Assembly (NCBI GenBank): GCA_030052745.1
Contig: JANBVO010000017.1
Location: 558,001 to 622,000 of the forward strand
DNA from: Pleurostoma richardsiae
Lineage: Eukaryota; Ascomycota; Sordariomycetes; Calosphaeriales; Pleurostomataceae
Reading direction: 5' to 3'
Length of the DNA: 64,000 nucleotides
Numbering within the stretch: position 1 is the first letter of the stretch; each line of letters starts with the position of its first letter. Below the pieces are notes generated by a model. The model did not search any database and was not told the DNA's origin. It saw only the letters and a program-made list of their open reading frames with translations. The position numbers were made by a program, and so were the translations under genes. Shown here piece after piece: positions 44,723-57,300 of this stretch.

Positions 44723-45508
44723 TTATTTGTAACAAGGGAACTTAGATCCCTCCGGGGGTTGAGGAAGTTTCTTGTGCTCGTCCATGTACCTGTAAACCAC
44801 ACCATGTTTAGCCTTGGATCTCAGTTGGTGATAAGGGGAAGCAAGCAGCCTGGCGAGCAAGCACCGGAGTAACTGACTTTCTTATCGCAATGAGAGCGGC
44901 CTCGAGGCTGAGAGGGTCTTCCTTGGGTCGGGGGTGCTTCGATAGCTCGGTTGCAATTCTCTCCCAGTCGCGCAGGATGCCGACTGCATTCTGGTCCACC
45001 AGTCCATCCGTGTTGTTTACGCCGGGCAGGTTGATCTGACTGACAAAGTGGATGACCGGCGGCTCCTTGGGATAGTTGGGGCCGCAGTCCATCTTCAGCT
45101 CGTAGATTCGGTTCTCGTGGTTGCCCTGCCCAAAGCCGTGGCGTCAGTCACACTTGCTCACGCCGGAAGGTCTTTTTCTGTCAAAGGAGCCGGAGCCGCA
45201 ACAGGAGGAGGGAGTGGCATACGTGCGGAGGCCCCCAGATGGTTCCAGTCCACTTGGTCATCAAGATGTCTTCGGGGTCTTCGAGGCCATAGGAGCATGC
45301 GCCTTCGTAGAGAAAAGTGTCAGCCATGTCTTCTCCTTCACCGCGTCCACACTGGCGGTTCCGTTGCTGGCGCGATGCTGGGCACCCTCGCGGCCCTGGG
45401 ATCTCGCGATAGTTGTTGGCGATGACACAGACCTGCACCCATGCCCTTCTCTCCCTTCTCCAGCTCAGCGAGCAGCTTGAAATTCCGAGGCACCTGAGCG
45501 ACCGCCAT
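44723..45508 (-). CDS. mms2: Ubiquitin-conjugating enzyme variant Mms2
   Basis: Four exons in coding order: 45508-45433, 45302-45223, 45125-44878, 44789-44723; 156 residues. Mms2 is the inactive E2 partner of Ubc13 that builds Lys63-linked ubiquitin chains in error-free DNA damage tolerance. Seen: MAVAQVPRNFKLLAELEKGEKGMGA, ACSYGLEDPEDILMTKWTGTIWGPP, HENRIYELKMDCGPNYPKEPP and the ending KYMDEHKKLPQPPEGSKF. The catalytic Cys of active E2s is absent, as expected. An extra stretch IATELSKHPRPKEDPLSLEAAL lies between the conserved LRDW and the last helix and is longer than in yeast or human. Divergent from MON2 with 453 bases between the starts. Confidence 0.95.
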
Positions 45509-45961
45509 GGTGCAAGACACAGAGTACCAGACCGCGGGAATAGTGGTGTTGGACTCGCGGGAATCCTAGCGTCGAGCACTTCGACGACGGCAATGCAGAC
45601 AGCGAGGGAGCGCTTAATAGAGCTTGGCACCAACGCACATGATGAGGTAACGCTTCCTTGTCGTCTCGGTTTGGCAGGTGGTCAGGCGGGGTGGTGGGGT
45701 CGCCCGGCGCTGAGCCAAAGGGCGGTGTGCCATTCTGCCATAACTATCTTAGTCATCAAATTCCGGTCTGCATACGTGCCGGTACCTTAGGCAGGCAAGG
45801 TACTAAGGTGTCCAGTGTCGTTGAGTTAGATCCCCTTTCTCAGTGATACAGGCGCAGCTAAAACTACCGCCACGCCGTCTTTTCACTCTCCAGCTGCCCA
45901 ACTGATGACACATCTTAGACCGTGATTGGGAAGGTGCTGCGTGGGGTCCTAGAGTTGCAGT
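45509..45961. promoter_or_regulatory. Shared promoter region of MMS2 and MON2
   Basis: Contains an inverted repeat ACCTTAG (45784-45790) and CTAAGGT (45803-45809) with a 12-base loop. The arms resemble the CCTTAGG/CCTAGGTA motifs near 16 kb. No TATA box seen. Confidence 0.5.
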
Positions 45962-48900
45962 ATGTCGGCTCAGCTGCTTGCCACGGAGCTCACCAACCTC
46001 ATCCAGGAGAGCAAGCGGAAGCACAATGACCTCCGCCAGGTATGCTCACCCAAACTCCCGGGCGTGGCCCCGATTTTGATTCTAACAGGCTTGAAAGGCA
46101 GCCGAGAAGTCTCTGGATGAGGTCAGGACGCTTCGTGTATCATCCGAGGCTCAGGTAGTGACAGGCAAGTGGCCGACCGCGCTGCTCAGCTGGCCCCCCT
46201 TCCAGCCGTCCTGCTTACAAGCCGCCAGAGCTCTCGCAAAAAGTCAACTTTGTCAACCCCTTCATTATTGCATGCGGTACCAAGAATGCCAAGTTTACCG
46301 GGATTGCCATCGTCTGCCTCCAGAGGCTCATCGTCTCCAAAGCACTGCCTCGATCGAAGCTGAGCCAAGTGCTTGAGGCCCTCCGAGAGGCAACCTCCGC
46401 GGGCCTCGATGTGCAGCTCAAGATCTTGCAAGCCCTGCCTTCTCTGCTTCAGAACTACTCTACCGACGTCAAAGGTGACCTTCTCGTGACGGCTTTGAAC
46501 ATCTGCTTCGTCCTGCAGTCCAGCAAGAATGCCATTGTCAACAACACCTCTGCTGCGACCCTCCAGCAGTTGATCGTCTCTGTCTTTGATAAGGTCGTGG
46601 TAGAAGACAGTAGGTCCAACACGCCGCACGGGAGCCGTCTCTCCTCTAACCACTGGTCTAGAATCCGCAGCGGACGAGTCCTTCGTTGGTGAAGCTCCCA
46701 CTCAGACCGGGACTGTCCAGCTTAAGGCTGCAGCCCTGGATGCCTACAGAGTACGTCGCTGCTGGTGAGACTTGCTAGACGTGAATTACCCCCCACTGAC
46801 AGCCGCAGATCTTCAACGACGTGTGTCTTCTGACACAGTCCCAGCGGCCCGAGTATCTGCGCTTCTCCGGCCTCCCCCAAACGTTTGGCCTGGAACTGAT
46901 TGAGTCTGTCTTGACGAATCATGCTGCTGTCTTTTCAACGCACCCCGAGCAGGCTCACGTCTTGCGTACAAGGGTCATGCCCTTCATCATCAGTTCGCTG
47001 TCAGGCAAGCCAAACTTCGCCACGTCCGTCAGACTCGTGCGCATCCTCTACACCATTCTGCGGAGACATATTTCTATTCTCCCTGAAGAGAGCGGCGAGG
47101 CCATGGGCATTCTCACTCATCTACTGGACCAGGATGCTGCTCTCTGGAAGAGATCCCTTTGCATGGAAGTCTTCCGGGGCATCTTTGCTGAGCCGGGGCT
47201 TCTGCGACGCATATTCATGCTTTACGACGCGCAGGAAGGCGAGAAAGACATACTGAAGAACTTGACAGCCACCTTCGTTCGTGTCAGCACCGAGAAGCCA
47301 TCCGTCATCGGACTCGCCCACCAGTCTACTATCCCTGTTGCGAACCCGTACTCAAGCATAGGGTCATCCACGGACCAGGCTATGTTGGAGGCGAGCGGCG
47401 TCACGGGCATCATCAGCGGTTCTGTCGGAGGCGAGGGGGACAACACAGGCATAAGCTCCCAATGGAGTTCCATGCGAGTCCCCTGTATAGACCAACTCGA
47501 CAAGACAGAGCCTCCAGCAATCCCCGAGTCATATATCTACAGTTTGACACTGGCATGCATCACCTCTCTGTCAGAGGGCCTTGCGAAATTTATCTTGCCT
47601 TTGACTGTCCCGGGGGACAGAAACCGGAAACGCAGCGCGAGGCAGGGGACGCTGGACGGCGCCGGCGAAAGCTCTGATGGTGGAGCGGCTAAGAGCCAGC
47701 TGGAGAGATCGGGCTCATTCAAGAAGAACCCAGTCCCGACGAACCCTCTCCTCCTCAAGGAGCACCCGCTGTATGCCGAGGTCCAAGCTTGCGCCTCACT
47801 TATTGACGAATGCTGGCCGGCGATCTTAGCGACATGCTCAACCTTCCTCTATGCTGCCCTCGACTCGGAATACTATCACAGCCTCGTCCGGGCTTTCCAG
47901 AAGTTCGCTCACGTGGCGGGGCTTCTTCAACTGAACACGCCGAGGGACGCGTTTCTCACCACACTCGGCAAGGCTGCCGTGCCACCAAACGTCTTCACGG
48001 CATGTCTGAATGCAGGCCAGTCTAGACCGCCACCGACGCCGACAGTTGAGACCCCAAACAGCATACTCAGCAACGCAAGAGGCCTACTGAGCGTGGAAAG
48101 CCTTGTTAGTCAAGCAACGAGCGCCGCGGAGAAGCCGAGGCAGCAATCTTTTGACTCCGGGTCTTCGGCTTTGAACACCCGTAATCTTCTATGCATGCGG
48201 GCCCTCATAAACCTGGGGATAGCTCTCGGTCCTACCCTTGGATCGTCGTGGAGGATTATTCTCGAGACGCTCCAGCAAGCCGACTTTGTTCTGTTTGTTA
48301 CCGGGAAGTCGGCTGGGAGGACACCCACGGCAGCAAGAGGGCCGGACCAGCAGGCGGACAACGAGGCGAATGCGCTGCTGGCGAATTTCAGCACAGAAAT
48401 CAAGGCAGTTGAGACGGCAGCATCAAGACTTTTCGAAAGCACAACCGACTTTCCTAATGCGGCCTTCCTAGAAGTCGTAAGCGCAGTGTGCAATCTCCTC
48501 GAAAGGCGATCCGAGCCCGGGTCGGAGCCTTCCAGTAGACCACAGTCACCACCGAGTTCGAGCGCTTCGCTACAGACACCAACTAGCCAGCATCGTCGGG
48601 TGCTCAGCATTTCTACATCTGCTGCAGTCGGTCCTCACCAGCAGGACCAGTTTGCTCTGGCGAAGCTCGGAGACATTGCTAGCATCAATCTCGAGCGTCT
48701 CCTCAATTACCCTCCTGACGCGTCAGGATGGACACTGCTCATTGAGGAACTTGTTGGTACTCTGAGCTCCGGATCCATGACTCCTCGGGTTCGGATACGG
48801 GGTGCTGAGGTCCTCGTCAGAGTGGTGCTCGAGGCTGCTGGTACTGCTGCATCTCGGGCACAAGACTCACGCGGCAAGATCCAGCTTCGTCTTTTCACGG

Positions 48901-51492
48901 CCCTGCGTGATGCCCTCGAACATCTCAAGAGCGAAAACAGAGAAACATCCGTCTCTAACCATGCAACAGACGTGGAAATCCATAGGATCATCCTCGAATC
49001 CTTGAAGAATATCCTCGAGAGCTGCGGCGAGACCTTGGTCAGCGGATGGGACCTTGCTTTCGAAATCATGAACAGCATCTTCATGACCAACAAATTCGTG
49101 GCCGAGGCGACCAGGAGTCCTCAGCCTCATCCTGAAATTCTCGTCACGAGGTCGGTGAAACTCATCAGGCCGTCCTTCAATTCTCTCCAGCTCATATGTT
49201 CCGACTTCCTGCCGTCCTTGCCGAATGCCTGCTTCCTCCACCTCGTTGATACCCTTTACAAGTTTTGTTCCCAAGGCGACGATCTCAATGTGGCTCTAAC
49301 CGTAAGCACCTTTCCTTCGTGTTCGACTGCCTGGCATTTCCCTCGGAGCTGATTTGTCGCAGACCGTCACTTTCTTCTGGGCCATTGCGGACTTCCTGTC
49401 AGGAAATACTAAATCCATAGCTGTCACAGAGGCGATGGCCGGGGACCTCAAGGACGAGGATCTGGTCCGCCTCGCATCAAATCCGGATGAGGAGGGTTCG
49501 GGTGCCGCTCTGTGGATGCTCCTCCTGTTGAGGTTGACCTCAGTGACTGCGGATCAGCGGCTGGAACTCAGGAACAGCGCTATCCAGACGCTGCTGCGCA
49601 TCATTCATGCCTACGGAAGTAGCCTTGGCCCCGAGGCTTGGTCAATATGCATCAAATCGGTTATATTCAGACTTCTTTCAGCAATCGAAACGAGACTGCG
49701 CGATGCGCATCATGGAGAGTCAGCCAATGCAGGTGGTGGTGACTGGGACGAGACTGCGGTCGTGGTTATTCAGGGGGTGTCGAACCTCCTAGCAAGCTAT
49801 CTCGACGTCCTGACAGCATACCCAGCGTTCACTGCATTGTGGCAGGACCTGCTTGGCCATTTAGCCACCATGCTGGATTTCGATTCACTCGACATCAACA
49901 GCGCGACATTCTCGAGCCTCGGTAGCATCTTGTCGAAGTGTGACGATGGCCCAAAGTCGAGCTTTGATACCAAGACAATTGACCTTGCATGGGACCTGTG
50001 GTCGCGCAGGATCCCCGTAGCGAGAGAGGACACCGGAAAGTTTGAAGACAACCAGAAGTGTCTGCTCTCCTGGGTCGAAGCCCTTGTCGAGCTCTATCGC
50101 CTCATCCGCGAGGATCTCACAGTCGAGAGAGTGCGCCGGATGCTATCGCTCGTGAAGGAGGCCATGCAGCAGGCCACGCCCGGATCTTACTCGAGCGATG
50201 CCGAGTATGTGACCCCATTGCAGGGGCGAATCTTGGACGTGCTCAAAATGCTACGCACGGACATACACGGTGTCCCGTCAGCCATGATCTCGCAGGTTGC
50301 CGACTTCGTGTCGCTCGCTTTCAAGCAAGATCAACCGGCAGGCGGAAACGCTAAACGCACATACGTGGCGATGTCCAAAGAAAGCATGGGAATCCTTCAG
50401 CAGCTCATCCTCGACAATGCCTCCGACTCAGACATTTATACCTCTGATGCGTTGACTTCTGCATTATCCGCATTGCAGATCCCGGTGGCACTGAAGTACA
50501 GCTTTCAGGTCTCAACGCGATCCCTGGCACCCTGGAGAGCTGCCACTTCTGCGGCGTTAGTCATTCTCGAGGCCACGTTGCCGCAGCTGCGATCGATCGA
50601 CGTCCCGCGGTCGACGTTGCACGAAATCTGGCATATCATCGTGCAGTTCGCAAACGGGATCATTGCTGCCGAGTGCGATAAGGCGCCTGGTGCCGACATC
50701 CTTGGCGACCAAGAATTCGACATCGCGTCCTTTCACAAGCTGCGTGAGCTCATCATCCCATCTCTAGGGGCGGAAGCCGTACTGGAGAAGACAAGGAAGG
50801 CATATGCTGAGGGTTTATTCCGCACGTCCATCATCCACGACCCAGCTCCGGCAGAGGCCGCAATCATCTACGGTGGCAATGCTGATGGAGCCGGGTTGGC
50901 TGCTCTGTACAAACGACGCAATGGCCGCACAATTGACGCCCCGGCAACGAAGCGGGATAAGATGGCTTACGTCTGCTTGGACGAGTTGTTTGCTCTGGTC
51001 TCCGCCCACGACGAGGCAACGGCAGCACCAATGATTCTGGTCCAGCCCCCGACGCCGAGAGCACCCCCTGGACCGATGACGCACCCAGGTCCAATGAACC
51101 CGTTGGCGCCGGGCAGGGGGGGCCAACAGGAGCAAGCCAACGCTCTCTATGTTCGGCTGGCACGCACAGCAGCGCCCTATCTGATCCTTCGGTCGGCGCT
51201 GACGCTCCGATCATATATCGCCGACCAGCCACTGCGTGGGCGTATGCCGCAGCCCCTGTCCCAGAGGAAGGAACTTGGGCGGATCCTCCAGTGCCTCGTG
51301 AAGCTGAAGAGCGAACCAGAAGCGATCCCCGACACGCCGAACGTGGAGAGCGAGACCAGGAAGCACCTGCTCAGGTTGTATCCCCTGTTGGTCGCCGCCG
51401 TCCGGGTCTCGGGGACCTCTGGGGACGAAAAGCTGTTGGGCTTGCTGACCGACGCCCTGAATGTTGTGGGTGAAGAGCTTGGGGTGCTGTGA
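45962..51492 (+). CDS. mon2: Mon2, Golgi/endosome trafficking scaffold
   Basis: Six exons: 45962-46039, 46098-46154, 46222-46609, 46662-46750, 46809-49301, 49363-51492; 1744 residues. Mon2 is related to the large Arf exchange factors (BIG/Sec7) but lacks the Sec7 domain; it works with Dopey and the Neo1 flippase in endosome-to-Golgi transport. The N-terminal DCB part (MSAQLLATELTNLIQESKRKHNDLRQAAEKSLDEV, FVNPFIIACGTKNAKFTGIAIVCLQRLIVSKALP) and the HUS part (GLELIESVLTNHAAVF..HPEQAHVLRTRVMPFIISSL) are clear, followed by HDS-type helical repeats. A Ser/Pro-rich linker lies around residues 770-800. Intron 2 (46155-46221) uses the acceptor TTACAAG. Length suits the family. Confidence 0.94.
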
Positions 51493-51916
51493 TCGCGACG
51501 GTCGCACTGTAGAACTAGACATCAAGGTGGCTTCGGCGGGCGTCGTTTTGGGAGACGCAGAATAGATGGACCACATCGCCATACTCAGATTCTGCTACTA
51601 CTTATACAGGACATCTGGCTTACTGTGCTTTCCTTCACAACTTGATTCTCTGCACAGCCCGTGAATGGATCGTTAGCAAAGACTTTTTGTTTCCTGACCC
51701 GAGAACGCGCGGTTTTCCCTGCCCCAGCTGAGTCGCGATTCCATTTCTAGCGCTGTACAATAATTTAGAACACGGTAGAGGTGAGACTTGACGCAATCTT
51801 CACCGCTCCTCTCCTCGGTTTCTCTCTTGCTCGACGCATCCCGTGCAGACCCATGGGCTATGTTCACCTTATGGCACAGCCCCCTTCCGGGAGAGACCAT
51901 ACCAACGGGACTCGCT
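51493..51916. other. Convergent intergenic region
   Basis: Between the 3' ends of MON2 and SLP2. Nothing recognised. Confidence 0.4.
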
Positions 51917-53297
51917 CTACCTCTGGGCAGCCCTGTCGAAATCGGCAACGATACTGTCCTTGGGGCTCGACGTCGACGACAAGGAATCGGCGATGGACTC
52001 ATCAGTAGCGCCCTCGGTGTCTCCCTTCTCCAGCATCTGCCTGGCCATCGTCTTGGACTGCGCCTCGCCAACCTTGCCGTAGACGCTTAGCGCCGTGGCG
52101 ATCATGCCGCCAATGTCGCCAACGTTTCCCGGGACGACGACCGCCGTGCCCTCCTTGGCCAGCCGGGCGAAGGCGTCGACGTACTTCTCCGCGACGCTCA
52201 GGCTGACGGCACCCTGGGCGGCCTCCTTGCCCTCAGCGATGCTCCGGCCGACAGCCTCGATGCCCGCGGCTGTGGCCTTGGCCTTCATGAGAATGGCCTC
52301 GGCCTCACCGCTCGCACGGTTGATCTGCTCAGCGCGCATGGCCTCAGACGCTAGGATCACGGACTGTTTCTTGCCCTCGGCGATGTTGATTGCGCTCTGG
52401 CGCTGACCCTCCGAGTCGAGGATCTCGGCGCGCTTCGACCGCTCCGCCGTGACCTGGCGGTGCATGGCCTCGACGACGGCCGCGGGCGCGTGGATGTCGC
52501 GGATCTCATACCGCAGGCACGTCACCCCCCACGCCTGCGCCGCCTCGTTGATCGCCGCAGTGATATTGGTGTTGAGCGCCGCTCGCTCCTTGAGGACGTG
52601 GTCGAGGGTCAGCTGGCCTATCTCGCTGCGCATCGTCGTCTGGGCGAGCTGAGAGATGGCATACTCGGCGTCTTCGACCCCGTAGCTGGAAAGAGTTGAG
52701 ATGGTTAGCCGTGATGCATGACCAATAGGAGGATATGGGCAGGACAGCATGTGCCGTGCCAGCTGCTCCCACCACTCACCTTGCCTTGTACGCGTCAAAG
52801 ACGCGGGTGTACAGGACGCCATCGAGCTCGAGGGTGACGTTGTCCGCCGTGATAGCGCTCTGGCTGGGGATCTCGATGGCGACCTCCTTGAGAGACTTGA
52901 CGTAGGCGATGCGGTCGATGAAGGGTATCAGGATGGCAAGACCGGGCTGCAGGATGCGGTTGAACTTGCCCATGCGCTCGACGATCCATGCCGTCTGCTG
53001 TGGCACGAAGCGGACGATGGTGTTGGCCGGGAGCGACGGCTTCTGGAAGTATGAGGGCGGTATGCTGGAACCCCCGCCCGTTATGCCGAGGATGGAGGTG
53101 TTGGGAGCGCCATCGCGGCGTGCCTGGTGAAAGCTTCGCCGCGAGTTGAAGCTCGTTGGCTTCGAGATGGCTCGGACAACGCTGGGGAAGGCGAGGCGTG
53201 CAGCGTTGGCTGAGGAATAGAACGAGGCCTGGAGGGCGAGGGCCTGGCGCGAAGCAGGCGGGAGTAGAAGCGCCCTCTTCATGGGAATCAGCGACAT
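51917..53297 (-). CDS. slp2: Stomatin-like protein 2, mitochondrial (SPFH family)
   Basis: Two exons in coding order: 53297-52780 and 52685-51917; 428 residues. A basic, Ser/Ala-rich N-terminus (about 60 residues, with MKRALLLPPASRQALALQASF) serves as mitochondrial presequence. The SPFH/band-7 domain starts at NTIVRFVPQQTAWIVERMGKFNRILQPGLAILIPFIDRIAYVKSLKE and runs to GVTCLRYEIRDIHAP, followed by a helical oligomerisation part (MHRQVTAERSKRAEILDSEGQRQSAINIAEGKKQ). The lack of an N-terminal membrane hairpin is typical of SLP2. It organises cardiolipin-rich inner-membrane domains and protease complexes. An acidic Ser-rich tail ends the protein. The frame is open upstream to 53429, but that part is the Asn/Ser-rich product of a trinucleotide repeat, so ATG 53297 is preferred. 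Confidence 0.93.
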
Positions 53298-54325
53298 CGT
53301 CACCACTGTCGCTGCCGCATTTGACTGCGCTGTGCTGTTGCTGCTGTTGTTGTTGAAACGAGGTGCGAGTTCCGCTCGAGATGTGTTGAGCTCTGTTCGG
53401 CGTCGCGCAGGTGCTGAGCAGGCAGGCAAATGGTAATGCTGTGATACGTCAATGTCAGGCCTAGGCCAAGGCGCTCGGCATCGCCATCGGCGAAGTAGCT
53501 AGCAGCTTCCGATTGGCTGGTCTGATCCTGGAGCTTAGTCATCCTCCCTCGAACGACTGGCATCGAAGATCGTACGGAGGTATTGGTAGGATGCTCACAC
53601 CTATCCCCTAGCAGGGAACAATACCTTAAGGGTGTTTCTAGAGTCAGTCAATGAGCCCAGGCATATATATATCATCCAGGTTGGAGGCACCAAATTTCAG
53701 GTGCAAAGAGTGCCCAGTCTTGCAACAATCTCTCACGGCCAACAGCTCCAGTCAGTCATCTACGCAAGCCGAGTGCAAGCAACGTCACGGGATGTTAACA
53801 ACGTTGGAGCTGCAAACTGAACATCAAGGATCTCGAGCCGGTTCCATAGGTAGATAGGGTAGCTACATGTTCGACCGGTCGGGAGGACACCCTAAGAAGG
53901 GACCTCGCCGTCCTCCCCTGACCGGCCCAATGCCATGTCGTCGGCACATATCGTACCCTTAGCCTAACGTAAACCACCTCGCCAACGACCGCGACCATAA
54001 AACAGCGAGACCGGGGATCGCGTCCCCCAAGACAGCCAGGCCAGAAATGTCAGCACGTCAAGACAACCAGTCCGTACTTTGCCACACGATATTTCCCAGC
54101 AAACTCAAAACGCAGTACCCTTTTCGAACGTCAAACATGAAAGCCGAAAGTGGCAGTCATCAACAACTATATGTGCCCTTTAGCCGGGTTGAAAAAGAAG
54201 AAGACCAACGCAGCAACACCATAGTCTCATTGGGGTATCCATAATCACATCGTGCCTCCCAAGCCCGTCAACTCCCACCAGGTCGCGCACCGAACCGAAC
54301 TGCTAGCTGGACTATCCTGCTACGC
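53298..54325. promoter_or_regulatory. SLP2 promoter and BYE1 3' region
   Basis: About 1 kb. Just upstream of SLP2 is a trinucleotide-rich stretch (about 53330-53356, GCT/GTT units). A short TATATATATC run lies at about 53662-53672. No further gene recognised. Confidence 0.45.
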
Positions 54326-57300
54326 CTAACGAGGTTGCTGCTGTTGCTGTTGGTGAGGCTGGTACTGCTGCTGGGCGACCATGGCCTGGTGCGCCTGGGC
54401 GACCGAGGCCGGCATGCCAGGAGGCACCGGGATCGGAATGGGAGTGCGAGAGATTGGGTGGTTAGGAAGCGGGCTATAATGCTGGCGAGACTGATGCGCA
54501 GCGCCCGGAGGGTGGCTTGCTGGAGGGGTATGGTTCTTGGCTGGATCGACTGCCATCGGGACCGCCGATGGACCCTGCTGAAGAGCCGCTGGCTGTCGCT
54601 GCTGGGTTGTGTTGCCCGCGTTGGCCGCCGCGGGAGGTAGCTGGCCTTGTGTCGCCGCCACCTGCTGCTGATCGGTGCCACCCCTCATCTCAAGAACAGT
54701 GCTCAGATACCGGAGATCATGTCTCGCTCTCTCATCATGCTGCAAGATATGCCGCATGAGCTCCCATTCCTGACGCTTCATCTGCCATGCCTGGGGGACG
54801 AAGAAGGACACGACAGGCTCGTTCATGAAGGGTCCCAAGATCTCACGGCCCATAGCCATGCCTACCTTCTGCTTGGCGTCGCGGTCCTCCTGTTGAGCGG
54901 GCAGGGCTGTCGACGTCCCTGATGGGGGACCAGCTCCCTGAGGAGTTGCCTGTTCGCCTGCGTGATGAAGAGGCTGGGGCGACGCGTATGCCATCTGGCT
55001 GCTCTGTGACGCCGCGGATACCGGGATTGTGGATTGGGGGCCAGGCGTCGGTGACATGGCCGACGCCGACAAATTCTGCTGAACAGGACCGCCAGACGTC
55101 GGGCTGGCGACGCCTTTGGTCGCCGAGGCCTGAATCGGGGAGGTGTCTCCGAGGTAGCCCCAGACAGGACCGTCATGACTGTACACAGCGACCAACAGTA
55201 ACATGTTCTCGTCGCGGGTGTCAGGAATGGAGTTGTCCTCAAAATTGAGGAGAAACTCCGGGATATTGGTGCTTCCTCCCCTGAGAACAGGCACGAGATA
55301 CATGTCGCGGACATTGCCGACGCCCTTATCGCCAACTACACCGTACCGCTGCTTCTGGACAAAATAGCTGAACAACTGGACCCAATCGTCCTTATCGGCG
55401 ACGGTGGCGGGGTCCAGCCTCATGACGATGATGGACCTGGACGCGGCGTAGCGCAAGCTGCAGAGATAGACATTGGCGCTCTGTTCGGTGATCCTGCCCG
55501 AGACGGTCAGCCTGTCCGGGAGGACCGCGCTCCACGGGATCGAGTGCGATTTCGACAAGTCCGCGCCAGCAACATGCTCGGCAAGACCTTGGAAGTTAGC
55601 CAAGGAATTCATGACCACATTTCCCCTCCAGACATATGGAGAGCCCGTGTTCTCCGTCGGTGAGTACGGGGGGGATTCAGGCTCGTCGTCCTCGAGTAGC
55701 CGGTCCACGTCGGGGTCGACACCGGGTCCATTGAGTGGAGCAGGTATAGAGGGCTGGCGAGGGCGAACTGCACCCTCAGTGGGCGATTTGACGCTATCGA
55801 AGACCTTGTTGATATCGAACTCCGACTTCAGCGCATTCTGCGTATCAATCTGCATGGGTTCGCCTACAGGAGAGTGGCGATCGAGGTCCGCAGGAAGCTC
55901 GACGGTGTCTCCATCATTGTGCTCTTCCTCCTGCTGAGCAGGGGGCGCAGACTCTTGCTCCTGCTCCCGAACCTGCTGCTCCCGGGCACTGAGCCGACGC
56001 GTGACTGAAGGCACTTCTTCGCTGGGAGCCGCGTAGGTGTCATCGGCCACGACCTCGTCACCCTTGTGCGTCCGTCTGAGGCGTGGAGGACCGTCCTCGG
56101 TGATCAGAATCGATTGCTTCTCGGCCCGTGCTTTCATCTCAGCGGTCTCCTTCCGGAGCTCCTTGGACGCGAGTTCTTCCGTCTTCATGATCGCGAGCGT
56201 AGGCGGTATCAACGTATGCCCAAGGAGCCGGGTGCACAGCTCCAAATTGCTCTTGAGGTTGAAGGACAGTGTCCGGATCTGCGCCGAGTAGTCCTTATGG
56301 GTGGCGTGAGTATCGTGAACCGCTCGTTCGATCGCGATGGCAAGGCGCTCGGCGCGGGATTCGTTGCTAACGCCATCAGCGGGGCTGTATGTACCCTTCT
56401 TCTCGACAGCATCGATTGCGTGCGTGAGGGACTTGGCCAGGAGCTTCGCAGAGCCCTGTCGCGTTCCGGGAAGCTGGCTAATCTTGTCCGGAAGGTCGGC
56501 CGGAGGGCTGTACCGAGGCTGGGACGGAGCCGGAACAGGTGATGCCTGGCCGTCAGAGACCTTTCGCAGCTTCTGCGAGGCCTGTGGGCGAGAGAAGTCA
56601 GTATCTGTCTCCGCAACCGTGCCCACACTCCAGCATTTGGGCGCTGTGCTCACATTCGCATCCTTATCGGGCTGCTCCTCTCTAGTCTTGCGCTTGATTC
56701 CAGCACCGGCAGTCTTGGGCGGCACTTCCTTCTTGTCGGGCGCCGGGGACGCCTTGGATTTCTGAGACGATGTTGGCTCTTCCGGCTGGTCGCTCTGTCT
56801 CTTCTTGCCCTTCTTAGGGCCTCGCTTCTTCTTATGAGCCTGCTCCTCTTCGTGGGCCTTCTCTCTAGCCTCCCATGGCTTCTCTCCTCTGGCGATGCCG
56901 TCGAGAAGCTCCTTATGGTCCTCAGGTCGGCACTGCTCGCAGTAGTATTTGTCGGGGATGTCTTCCTTATAGACGCTGATGCCCACACAGACGTTGTGCT
57001 GCCAGACGCCGCACTGGTCACAGGCAATCCATGCTCGTTCATCCCCGTCGACCTGCTCGGTGGTGCCGCAGACGCACCGTATGATGTCGGCGCCGTCTTG
57101 GGCATCATCTTCCTCGTGCTTGTCGTCCTGGGCAGCCTTCTTGCTCTTCCTGCCACGCCGCTTGGGCTCGATGGGCTGTTCAAGCTGGTCAAGGGCCTTG
57201 TGTTGGCCCTTGGTGCTGCGGACCGACCGGCGAGGCTCGGACTCTGCGACGTGTCTCATGGTTAGATTTCCAGCCTTCATTCTAGTCTTGAATGCACGGC

